Origin: CAXBNB01 sp049115735
GTDB taxonomy: Bacteria > Bacteroidota > Bacteroidia > Cytophagales > Cyclobacteriaceae
DNA: 64,000 nucleotides
NCBI GenBank assembly: GCA_049115735.1
Contig: JAGDZP010000005.1
Span: 62,001-126,000 of the forward strand
Direction: 5' to 3'
The first letter of the stretch is position 1. Each line of letters begins with the position of its first letter. The position numbers and the translations under genes were made by a program. Shown piece after piece: positions 1-7,183 of the stretch. The notes beneath the pieces are model-generated. The model made no database searches, was not told the DNA's origin, and saw only the letters and a program-made list of their open reading frames with translations.

Positions 1-1709
1 TTAGCAGGAGAGTTATCCATGTAATGAGGAAGCCAAACAATCGGCAGCTCAAATGAGTTTGGTTTTTCAGCCTGCTGCGAAGAAGGAATAAAGCCGTGGA
101 ATCCTCCTTTTTTTATTCTGTGCACCTTGCTCGTGGGTACCCAATTGCCTTCATTGTCCGAGTAGATCATTTCACCATCCGACCCAACCGATAGTCCATT
201 CGGATTTCTAAGTCCTCTGGCAATTACCTCAAGATTCTTCCCATCTGGAGACAGCTTGAAAAGCACACCATGATGTGGCGTTATTTCTTCGAACCTAGGC
301 AAGCCCTTACCCCTCACATAAGGAGGCCATGGTGTCGATTTGGCAAAATAAAAATTTCCCTCTGTGTCTGTTTCCAGATTCAGAGTGAAAGCATGAAAAT
401 TGAGAGATGCCATCAGGTCATTATTGAAACTTTCATAATAATCCGCAAATCCATCTCTATTAAAATCATGCAGTCGAGTAATCTGATCCCGACCAGTAAC
501 ATACACCTGATCATTCACGACTTTAACACCTAGCGGCTGAAAAAGACCTGTAGCATACCTATGCCATTGCAGTGTTGTGAGATTTTCCTTGATACCATCT
601 ACTAGCCAAACATCACCACTTATAGAAGTGACAACCGCACGCCCATCCGAAAAGAAATCGACACCTGTCAGACGCAGATATGAATTCCAAGGATTTTCCT
701 CTGGGATAGTCAAATGGTCTATGGCAAATGGTCCTTCTTCTTTACCCAAGACTGCTTCTGTTGTCACTATTTCCCAGTTGTCCATGCCTGGCTTTTTGAG
801 CTCAGAAAGGTCAGGCATCTCGGAAGATTGTTTCAGGTAATCGTCCATGTATGCTGACTCACTCCCAGGAACAATAGGGCCAATAACCAGCTTGAGTAGA
901 ATCGATTTCTCGATTTTGGGAAAATCCAATATAAGATGCCTATTCTCTATGCGCCACTTCGCATCACCCGGAGCTCCGTCAAGCCCAACTACACGTGTAT
1001 AGTTTCCTACCTGCACAGTTGCGTATTGCTTCGATTCGGAGATAGATTTAACAGTCAGCAATGCTTTCTCAGGAGCTTGCAACAGACGTAAAGACAATGA
1101 TTCATCCGTAGGGCTCATTTTTAAGGTTCTGGTAAACACGCCTTGTTTCCCTACTTCTTCAAAACCTGGAGTCTCCAAAATTTCGCTTTTCCCCACGGTA
1201 TAGGAAAAAACCACCTTGTCCCCATTTACAGATAGTCCTTTGTATTTTGCCTGCTCCTTTGGAATAGGCCCATATGGCCATGTTCTTTGATCATTAAAAT
1301 CTCCGTCAAGTGACCACCCTGGGGCTTTACCTGTTTCAAATTGGGTAACCCCACCTGGAGTTGGCCAGTACTCAAGCCCATCTCGACTTTCGGGAGTCCA
1401 GTAAAGGAACCCATCCGTCCAGGCCGTAGCAACTCGTAGCAAATCCGTATCAAACACCATCACAGCCTGTGATTTATCGCCCACTTTAACGGCAATTCCT
1501 TTGTTCACAACTATGCTGCTCGTTGTTCTCGGATCCTTGGCTATCGTGGTTGTTACGAACGGCCCATGATCCATAGCGTTCATGGTGTTAGGATTGCCAG
1601 TGGTTTGAGCCTGTACATAGTTTAGTGGGCTCAAGAATATGGCAACCAGTGATAGGCAGAGAAGTAGCCTACTGAATTCGTTTAGTATTAATGAAAAAAA
1701 TAAAATCAT
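1..1709 (-). CDS. Secreted DUF6797 / beta-propeller dehydrogenase-like protein (3' end beyond window)
   Basis: The open frame starts at the ATG at 1709 and is still open at base 1, giving about 569 residues. A signal peptide (hydrophobic run ending near VQAQ) is followed by a mature start rich in AMDHGPF-type sequence, then FDTDLLRVATAWTDGF, YGPIPKEQAKYKGL and VVFSYTVG, which I recognise as the DUF6797 pattern. From about residue 370 the sequence becomes a glucose/sorbosone-dehydrogenase-like propeller (RLHDFNRDGFADYYES, ARGLRNPNGLSVGSDG, YSDNEGNWVPTSKVHRI). In relatives a cytochrome c-type heme domain often follows, but that part is outside the window. The start lies one base after the stop of the cupredoxin gene, so the two are almost surely translated together. 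Family assignment is from memory of motifs; substrate unknown. Confidence 0.8.
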   Translation of the reverse strand, partial: MILFFSLILNEFSRLLLCLSLVAIFLSPLNYVQAQTTGNPNTMNAMDHGPFVTTTIAKDPRTTSSIVVNKGIAVKVGDKSQAVMVFDTDLLRVATAWTDGFLYWTPESRDGLEYWPTPGGVTQFETGKAPGWSLDGDFNDQRTWPYGPIPKEQAKYKGLSVNGDKVVFSYTVGKSEILETPGFEEVGKQGVFTRTLKMSPTDESLSLRLLQAPEKALLTVKSISESKQYATVQVGNYTRVVGLDGAPGDAKWRIENRHLILDFPKIEKSILLKLVIGPIVPGSESAYMDDYLKQSSEMPDLSELKKPGMDNWEIVTTEAVLGKEEGPFAIDHLTIPEENPWNSYLRLTGVDFFSDGRAVVTSISGDVWLVDGIKENLTTLQWHRYATGLFQPLGVKVVNDQVYVTGRDQITRLHDFNRDGFADYYESFNNDLMASLNFHAFTLNLETDTEGNFYFAKSTPWPPYVRGKGLPRFEEITPHHGVLFKLSPDGKNLEVIARGLRNPNGLSVGSDGEMIYSDNEGNWVPTSKVHRIKKGGFHGFIPSSQQAEKPNSFELPIVWLPHYMDNSPA

Positions 1710-1710
1710 A

Positions 1711-2235
1711 TTATTCTGTTGAGATTAGTCGTCCTTGCATTTGTGTCCAATGAGCGGAATAGGTACATATATAGGGGTAGGTGCCTGGTGCCGGCACCTT
1801 AAATGAAAATTCTATTGTCTCCCCCGAGTACGCTGTGGTGCTATACGCAATGATGCGATTCATTTCGTTTTCCGGAATCCATTCGTTCGCAACCGCCTGT
1901 AAAGCGGCAATTCCCACACGGCGGATATCTGCTTCCGTTTTCACCAACACGATATTATGACTCATGTCACTTTCGTTGGTATATCGGATGAGCAATGTGG
2001 TACCGGCTTTAGCCCGTATCTCCTTCAATGAATAGCTCAACTCAACACCCTTAGATTTCATCTCTACAACAGTTGTATCTGCCTTCTCAATGATCTGCCT
2101 TTTTTTCTCAGGGGATATGCTTACTGTGTTTTGGTTTGATGCGTTGGTTTTTTCACCAGCCATAGTGCCGGAACAAGATGTAAGCACTGTGAAGAAGCCT
2201 GCAACTATTAAAGGCAGGAAGAAACAAAGAATCAT
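1711..2235 (-). CDS. Cupredoxin-like lipoprotein (azurin/plastocyanin fold)
   Basis: I start at the ATG at 2235, not the in-frame ATG at 2307, because it gives a clean lipoprotein signal (hydrophobic stretch then LTSCSG) and has AAGGA about eight bases upstream. The mature part ends in a type-1 copper site: a His in DMSHNIVLV, then Cys, His and Met spaced as YICTYSAHWTQMQG, the usual C-x(4)-H-x(3)-M arrangement. It should be an outer-membrane- or periplasm-anchored one-electron carrier. It lies one base upstream of the DUF6797/propeller gene, so it is a natural candidate to accept that enzyme's electrons; this pairing is inference. About 350 bases with no gene lie upstream (2236-2583), holding only a hairpin at 2531-2573. 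Confidence 0.88.
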   Translation of the reverse strand: MILCFFLPLIVAGFFTVLTSCSGTMAGEKTNASNQNTVSISPEKKRQIIEKADTTVVEMKSKGVELSYSLKEIRAKAGTTLLIRYTNESDMSHNIVLVKTEADIRRVGIAALQAVANEWIPENEMNRIIAYSTTAYSGETIEFSFKVPAPGTYPYICTYSAHWTQMQGRLISTE

Positions 2236-2530
2236 GTGATTTATCCTTGTAAATTCTCTGCATTTCACCTTAGCGTAAGCTGTTGTTTTGATTTGACTGT
2301 GAATCATTAGTACAGTTTGTTACTTTCTTATTTAAGATTCATCAATTCTAAGGATAGAAACAGATTTAGCTTAAATATAAAGCGTATTAATATATTGATT
2401 AAAACTGCATTAATGTCTTGTTGCTCAAAAGTTGAAATTGTATTTAATTTTTTGACCTAAATGAGCAATTCCGGGCGGAAAGTGTGTGGCGAGTAATTTT
2501 GAGCGAAGAGAGAGGAGAATGACAGATAAT

Positions 2531-2573
2531 ATCTCATTTCCCCAGAAGCAGTAAAGTTCCAGGGAAATGAGAT
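2531..2573 (-). terminator. Hairpin after the ECF/YCII operon
   Basis: A perfect 12-bp inverted repeat (2531-2542 with 2562-2573, arms ATCTCATTTCCC/GGGAAATGAGAT) encloses a 19-base loop. It begins 10 bases beyond the stop of the YCII-domain gene. The following T-tract is weak, so it may be an RNA 3'-end stabiliser and not a strong intrinsic terminator. It is the only structure I see in the gene-free stretch 2236-2583. Confidence 0.55.
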
Positions 2574-2583
2574 TGCAATACTG

Positions 2584-2940
2584 TTAATTGATTCCTACTA
2601 CTTTTTTCACAGGCCTCACTTCCATCCTCCAAATACCCTCTTCAAACCGTGGATCTTCTTTTGCAATTTTAAGGGCCTCCTCCATATCTTCGGCCAGTAG
2701 ATGGTAATAGCCGGAAATGACCTCTTTCGTCTCGTTGTAAGGGCCATCAACAATTTTTCCATCCTGATAGGACAAGATTGTTCCTTCCATTTCCAGGGGC
2801 TGAGCGGATTTCATTTTTCCCTCAAGCGACCATTTTTTGATGTACGCTCCTATCTTTTCAACATGTTGCTGCAGTTGTTCGGCAGATAGATTGGCTTTTG
2901 GACTTTCTTCACTTCTAATGAAGAGCATAAATTCTTTCAT
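2584..2940 (-). CDS. YCII-related (DGPF) domain protein
   Basis: A 118-residue protein consisting of one YCII/DGPF domain: it opens with KEFMLFIRSEE, contains the family's DGPY variant of the DGPF motif (residues 85-88) and KEVISGYYHLLAEDMEEAL, and closes with the WRMEVRPV strand. The alpha+beta ferredoxin-like fold is found in enzymes and in stand-alone partners of sigma factors. It lies 45 bases downstream of an ECF sigma gene with a long helical C-terminus. That pairing is the hallmark of the ECF42 group, whose members are encoded next to DGPF proteins. Its biochemical role in those modules is unsettled. Confidence 0.9.
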   Translation of the reverse strand: MKEFMLFIRSEESPKANLSAEQLQQHVEKIGAYIKKWSLEGKMKSAQPLEMEGTILSYQDGKIVDGPYNETKEVISGYYHLLAEDMEEALKIAKEDPRFEEGIWRMEVRPVKKVVGIN

Positions 2941-2985
2941 AACTTTTCGTTTAAAATTGACATTATACTCCTATTACAATCAAGC

Positions 2986-4248
2986 TTATGAAATAGGGAC
3001 AGCCTGTTTCAATTTTTTTTCGATCAACTTTCTATCGCGATCGTTCGTGCATAATTTCAGAGCCATGTTGAGGTGCTCTTCTGCTTTTGACCGATTCTTT
3101 TCTTCCTTATAGAGCTCCGCCAACGTAGTGTGATATAAGTGCTGATTGCCCAGGTCGGATTTAGAAGAGACATAAATCAGCTCCTCAATGGCTATTGCAT
3201 TTCCTTCCACCCTAGCCAGGGCTACACTTCGGTTTAGCCGTGTGGTAGCCGAATCCTCTAAAACCAGCAAATTGTCATACAATGAAAGTATCTCTACCCA
3301 GTTGGTTTTTTCAAAAGCTGGCGCCAAACAATGCTGTGCTGAGATGGCAGCTAATATTAAATATTTGGAGACGTCACCTCCTTCAGTGGCCAGGTCAAGA
3401 TAGTGAATGCCCCTATCGATAAGGCCTTTGTTCCACTTGCTTCGGTCTTGCTTACTCATTTCCACTATCGAACCATCTACACTAGTCCGAGCCTCAAATC
3501 GTGATGCATTCAGGTACATTAACGACAGCAAGGAATAGCTGTCTGTTTTCTTCTTAATCCTATCATCGGATACAAGGAGAGTTGTCAGCCTAATCGCTTC
3601 CAGACATAGATCAAATCGAAACAAATCATTTTGCTGGTTTGGAAAATACCCTTCGTTGAAAAGCAAATAGATTGTTTTTTGTACCACTTCCAATAGTTCA
3701 TTGATCTCGCCTGACTGGTCGAAGGAAACATTGCTTTGCCTCAATTGCTTTCTCCCCCTCACCAGCCTTTTGTTTATGGTTTCAGAAGCAGTAAAAAATG
3801 CACTGGCTATCTCGGCAATACTAAAACCACAAAGTATTTTCAGCATCAGGGTGATTTGAGTGTCTTCTGAAATGGATGGATGACAACAAGCAAACATCAT
3901 TCGCAATTGTTCATCCTTAATGGTCTCCTCAGAAAATTCAAGCACTTCGGATTCTTCACCAAAGTTGAGTGTATGATTTTCAAAATCAGTTCGGTGCTTT
4001 TTCCTTCGAATGATATTCAGCGTGAGATTTCTGGCTGTAGTATAAAGCCAGCCTTCAGGATTGGGTGGGATTCCATGTTGCTGCCAGTGATCGGTGGCCT
4101 TCAACAAAGTCTCCTGAACAATGTCCTCGGCAGTTTCCACATTGTTCACACCAAGATGCCTCGTGACTACAGATACTATCTTCCCGTACTCTGTTCTAAA
4201 AAAATGCTCGGCTAGCTCCTGGCTGCTAGTGTCATCGGAATCGTTCAT
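2986..4248 (-). CDS. ECF42-type RNA polymerase sigma factor with TPR-like C-terminus
   Basis: 420 residues, far longer than a simple ECF sigma (about 180). Residues 10-95 form sigma region 2 (FFRTEYGKIVSVVTRHLG, TAEDIVQETLLKATDHW, PEGWLYTTARNLTLNIIRRKK). Residues 110-170 form region 4 (CGFSIAEIASAFFTASETINKRLVRGRKQLR). The remaining about 240 residues are helical, with TPR-like repeats (LYHTTLAELYKEEKNRSKAE near the end), the DUF6596-type extension. I see no anti-sigma gene nearby, fitting ECF42 members, which are thought to be controlled through their C-terminal extension. The YCII gene follows in the same direction. The long antisense frames over it are codon-bias shadows. Confidence 0.93.
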   Translation of the reverse strand: MNDSDDTSSQELAEHFFRTEYGKIVSVVTRHLGVNNVETAEDIVQETLLKATDHWQQHGIPPNPEGWLYTTARNLTLNIIRRKKHRTDFENHTLNFGEESEVLEFSEETIKDEQLRMMFACCHPSISEDTQITLMLKILCGFSIAEIASAFFTASETINKRLVRGRKQLRQSNVSFDQSGEINELLEVVQKTIYLLFNEGYFPNQQNDLFRFDLCLEAIRLTTLLVSDDRIKKKTDSYSLLSLMYLNASRFEARTSVDGSIVEMSKQDRSKWNKGLIDRGIHYLDLATEGGDVSKYLILAAISAQHCLAPAFEKTNWVEILSLYDNLLVLEDSATTRLNRSVALARVEGNAIAIEELIYVSSKSDLGNQHLYHTTLAELYKEEKNRSKAEEHLNMALKLCTNDRDRKLIEKKLKQAVPIS

Positions 4249-4301
4249 TAACCGAAACTAGCAAATAATTCGATAACGGATGGATTGGCTTTGCGCAAAT
4301 A

Positions 4302-4787
4302 CTACTTCCTCTTGAAGTGGAAAACCTCGGTAACGATTTCTCCTTTTCTCCTCATTTTTAGTCTCACCTCCATTTCATTTTCAGACATCAGCTCGTAAAC
4401 CAGGCCTTTAAACTCGATTTTATTTTTGCTTGACTGAACAAAGGGAAACTCTACAAAATCATCCTTCTCTTCCCAACCGGTGATGTCAGGATTAAAGTGT
4501 TTGAGCTTGAGACTGATTTTTCCTTCCACTTCTGTAATGGCCATAAATTCATAAAAGACCACTTTGCCATCATTGTAATGCTTGTAAGTACCAATGATAC
4601 TCCCAACGGTCGGCTCGCTCCACATCTCTTCGGAAATACCTCCAAAGCCATCTCCTATCCACGATCCAGCCAACCAGGAAAATTCTGAGAGCTTTGATTC
4701 AGTTTGGTCACTTTGTCCATGACATAGATTGCCGGACAAAAGAAAAAAGAAGAGATGGATAAAGGTAATTTGCTTGGATGGTCTCAT
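4302..4787 (-). CDS. DUF6265-family exported protein
   Basis: 161 residues with a signal peptide (hydrophobic core IHLFFFLLSG, cleavage likely after CHGQ). The mature protein opens with LSEFSWLAGSWIG and continues with SEEMWSEPTVGSIIGTYKHY and KHFNPDITGWEEKDDFVEF, the calycin/lipocalin-like DUF6265 pattern. No catalytic residues are recognised. It lies 53 bases upstream of the ECF42 sigma gene in the same orientation, so it may be the first gene of the same transcript. A link to the sigma factor's regulon is possible but unproven. Function unknown. Confidence 0.85.
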   Translation of the reverse strand: MRPSKQITFIHLFFFLLSGNLCHGQSDQTESKLSEFSWLAGSWIGDGFGGISEEMWSEPTVGSIIGTYKHYNDGKVVFYEFMAITEVEGKISLKLKHFNPDITGWEEKDDFVEFPFVQSSKNKIEFKGLVYELMSENEMEVRLKMRRKGEIVTEVFHFKRK

Positions 4788-4966
4788 AATTACAGGTGTT
4801 TAAGAGTAAAACGGACAGGAAAGCTATTTTTGGACAATTACTGATAAATATAATGAGTTGCCGGTGAAAGCGACTCGCTTGTGCCCTATTCGATGTAGTC
4901 CACAGGCCAAGCCGAAAATACATGAACCTGTTGAGGCGCACACCTATAAATATAGGCTTTCAAATT

Positions 4967-4997
4967 CTTGAATAGGAAAAAATAACCATCATATTTG
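4967..4997 (+). promoter_or_regulatory. Candidate Bacteroidota promoter for radA
   Basis: CTTG at 4967-4970, a 19-base spacer, then CATATTTG at 4990-4997: one mismatch to each half of the TTTG/TAnnTTTG consensus with ideal spacing. It overlaps the in-frame TTG at 4995, so translation probably starts at the ATG at 5013. Confidence 0.4.
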
Positions 4998-5012
4998 TCA
5001 TTATTTCAGGAT

Positions 5013-6383
5013 ATGGCCAAAGTAAAATCATCGTTTTTTTGTCAGAGTTGTGGGGCGCAATCGCCCAAGTGGATCGGTAAGTGCCCATCATGCAATGAGT
5101 GGAATACTTATGTAGAGGAAATTGTGAGTAAGAAAGATGAATCGGCTGGCCTTTGGAGAAAAGATGAACCGACCAGATCGAGTAAACCACAGAAGTTGAG
5201 TGAGATTGCTCATGAGAAAATGGTAAGGGCTGTAACAAAAGATGCCGAGCTCAATCGTGTACTTGGAGGTGGAATCGTTCCGGGATCGATGGTGCTGATC
5301 GGTGGAGAACCGGGAATCGGGAAGTCCACATTGTTACTTCAGCTGGCACTGAGTCAGAGCAACCTTAAAGTACTATATGTATCAGGGGAGGAAAGCCCAC
5401 AACAGATCAAGCTGCGGGCGGACAGGATGCAGGTTTCCTCTGAAAATTGCTTTCTGCTGGCGGAAACTTCGTTGCAAAATATTTTCCAACAAATCAATCA
5501 GTTAAAACCAGAACTGTTGGTTATTGACTCCATTCAAACTTTGCATTCTTCTAAAATAGAGTCTTCTGCAGGAAGTGTCAGCCAGGTACGGGAATGCACA
5601 GCCGAATTATTGCAGTTTGCCAAAGAAACGAATACTCCAGTATTTCTGATAGGTCACATTACCAAAGAAGGATCGCTTGCCGGGCCTAAAGTTTTGGAAC
5701 ACATGGTGGACACTGTGTTGCAGTTTGAAGGGGATAGGCATTTGGCTTATCGAATATTGCGAACTACAAAAAATCGTTTCGGTTCTACATCGGAGCTGGG
5801 CATATACGAGATGCAAAGCAGCGGTATGCGAGAGGTTTCCAATCCTTCCGAAATATTGATATCGCAAAAAGAAACCCAGATCAGCGGTGTTTCCATAGGA
5901 GCTTCGATAGAAGGCAACAGGCCTTTGCTGATCGAGACCCAGGCCCTGGTAAGCGTAGCTGCTTATGGCACACCACAGAGGAGTTCTACGGGTTTTGATG
6001 CCAAACGCCTAAACATGCTGCTGGCTGTACTGGAAAAGCGTGGCGGGCTTCAACTGGGCACTCGCGATATTTTCCTAAATATTGCTGGTGGGCTGAAGAT
6101 TGATGATCCAGCTTTGGATTTGGCTATTTGTGTGGCCATAGTTTCGTCTTATGAAGATAAGGCCATTGACCACAATATTTGCTTTGCCGGGGAAATCGGC
6201 CTTGGCGGAGAAGTACGTGCCGTGAACAGAATCGAAAACCGTATCTCCGAAGCAGAGAAATTAGGCTTTAAAGAAATCCATGTTTCCTCCTACAATTTGA
6301 AAGGTGTCGACATCAACAAATTCAAAATCAAAGTTGTGCCTTCAGTTATGATTTCAGAAGTTTTTAAAAGGTTGGCGGATTAA
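5013..6383 (+). CDS. radA: DNA repair protein RadA
   Basis: 456 residues, normal for RadA. A four-Cys zinc finger sits at the N-terminus (C10, C13, C24, C27: CQSCG and CPSC). A RecA-type ATPase core follows with Walker A GGEPGIGKST (97-106) and Walker B-like LLVIDSIQTL, then the RadA-specific KNRFGS motif, and a Lon-protease-like C-terminal domain (TQALVSVAAYGTPQR onward). RadA drives branch migration in recombination and repair. The frame extends to a TTG at 4995, but the ATG at 5013 gives the usual MAKVKSSFFCQSCG start. Its 3' end overlaps the convergent gene at 6354 by 30 bases. Confidence 0.97.
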   Translation: MAKVKSSFFCQSCGAQSPKWIGKCPSCNEWNTYVEEIVSKKDESAGLWRKDEPTRSSKPQKLSEIAHEKMVRAVTKDAELNRVLGGGIVPGSMVLIGGEPGIGKSTLLLQLALSQSNLKVLYVSGEESPQQIKLRADRMQVSSENCFLLAETSLQNIFQQINQLKPELLVIDSIQTLHSSKIESSAGSVSQVRECTAELLQFAKETNTPVFLIGHITKEGSLAGPKVLEHMVDTVLQFEGDRHLAYRILRTTKNRFGSTSELGIYEMQSSGMREVSNPSEILISQKETQISGVSIGASIEGNRPLLIETQALVSVAAYGTPQRSSTGFDAKRLNMLLAVLEKRGGLQLGTRDIFLNIAGGLKIDDPALDLAICVAIVSSYEDKAIDHNICFAGEIGLGGEVRAVNRIENRISEAEKLGFKEIHVSSYNLKGVDINKFKIKVVPSVMISEVFKRLAD

Positions 6384-7133
6384 TACGCTATCATTTGCAC
6401 TCTTAAGAATTCTGTTAAATATTAATATCTTCGATCCACTTAGAAAATCGGTATATGGATTTAAATCTGGGTTCAGACCAACATAGTGGATCATTTTAAT
6501 GTCCATTCTCTTCATAGTAGTATGTAAATCATGGATGTAAGAAATATCAATATTCTTGTCAGCGAATACCCTGAAAACTATTTTTGAAGAAATGTGATGG
6601 ATGGAATCCTGAAGTTGCTTGAGCCGCTTGCCCGTATCAAAAAACTCTGCAGGTTCATTATTAATTATGATTTTCACGTCATTATTTTCATTATAACCAA
6701 TAAAAAAATCTACATTTCGGTAATAATTTCTATCTGAGGGTAAGGATATTCGAGATTCAGGGAGATCAATTTTTAACCCCTTGGAATTAGCAAAATGTTC
6801 AACATAACTGTTGTAAGATGACCTTTTCAGAATAATGTCATTATAAAAAAGAGTATCGTTCCGAATAGAAAATTCCACTTCTCCTTTCATGTTTTCATCA
6901 AAACCTTCATGAAAATCGATAACCTTGTCAATGATAATTTTCCTTCCTTCAAGCTCATAACAAACCTTATGGTGCAAGCCTTGGTGAGGAAAGAAAACCG
7001 TAGTATCTTCCATAAAATGGACAACTCCGGTATCAAATTCATCCTGTCCAATTTTCACCCACAAGCCTTTCAATTCCGAATCTCTATTCTTATTTAGACA
7101 AGAGAACAAGACTATAAAAAAGAGTACTAAAAT
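6354..7133 (-). CDS. Lipoprotein with ExbD/TolR-like C-terminal region; start codon irregular
   Basis: About 250-260 residues, not assigned to a named family. The only standard start codon in frame (TTG at 7109) would cut a good lipoprotein signal in half: codons upstream encode ILVLFFIVLFSC, and an in-frame TAA sits at 7146-7148. I therefore extend tentatively to an ATT at 7133. Either an unusual start is used, or a start was lost or miscalled. The last about 80 residues (KIIINNEPAEFF, then FRVFADKNIDISYIHDLHTTMKRM) have the strand-helix pattern of the ExbD/TolR periplasmic domain, but no ExbD membrane helix is present. An ATG overlapping the stop of the VPS10-like gene upstream is in this frame but runs into that TAA. 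Confidence 0.65.
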   Translation of the reverse strand: MLVLFFIVLFSCLNKNRDSELKGLWVKIGQDEFDTGVVHFMEDTTVFFPHQGLHHKVCYELEGRKIIIDKVIDFHEGFDENMKGEVEFSIRNDTLFYNDIILKRSSYNSYVEHFANSKGLKIDLPESRISLPSDRNYYRNVDFFIGYNENNDVKIIINNEPAEFFDTGKRLKQLQDSIHHISSKIVFRVFADKNIDISYIHDLHTTMKRMDIKMIHYVGLNPDLNPYTDFLSGSKILIFNRILKSANDSVLIRQPFKNF

Positions 7134-7183
7134 TGAGCTATTACGTTATTCTATCTTCAAGCTTTGATGATCCAATAGGTACT

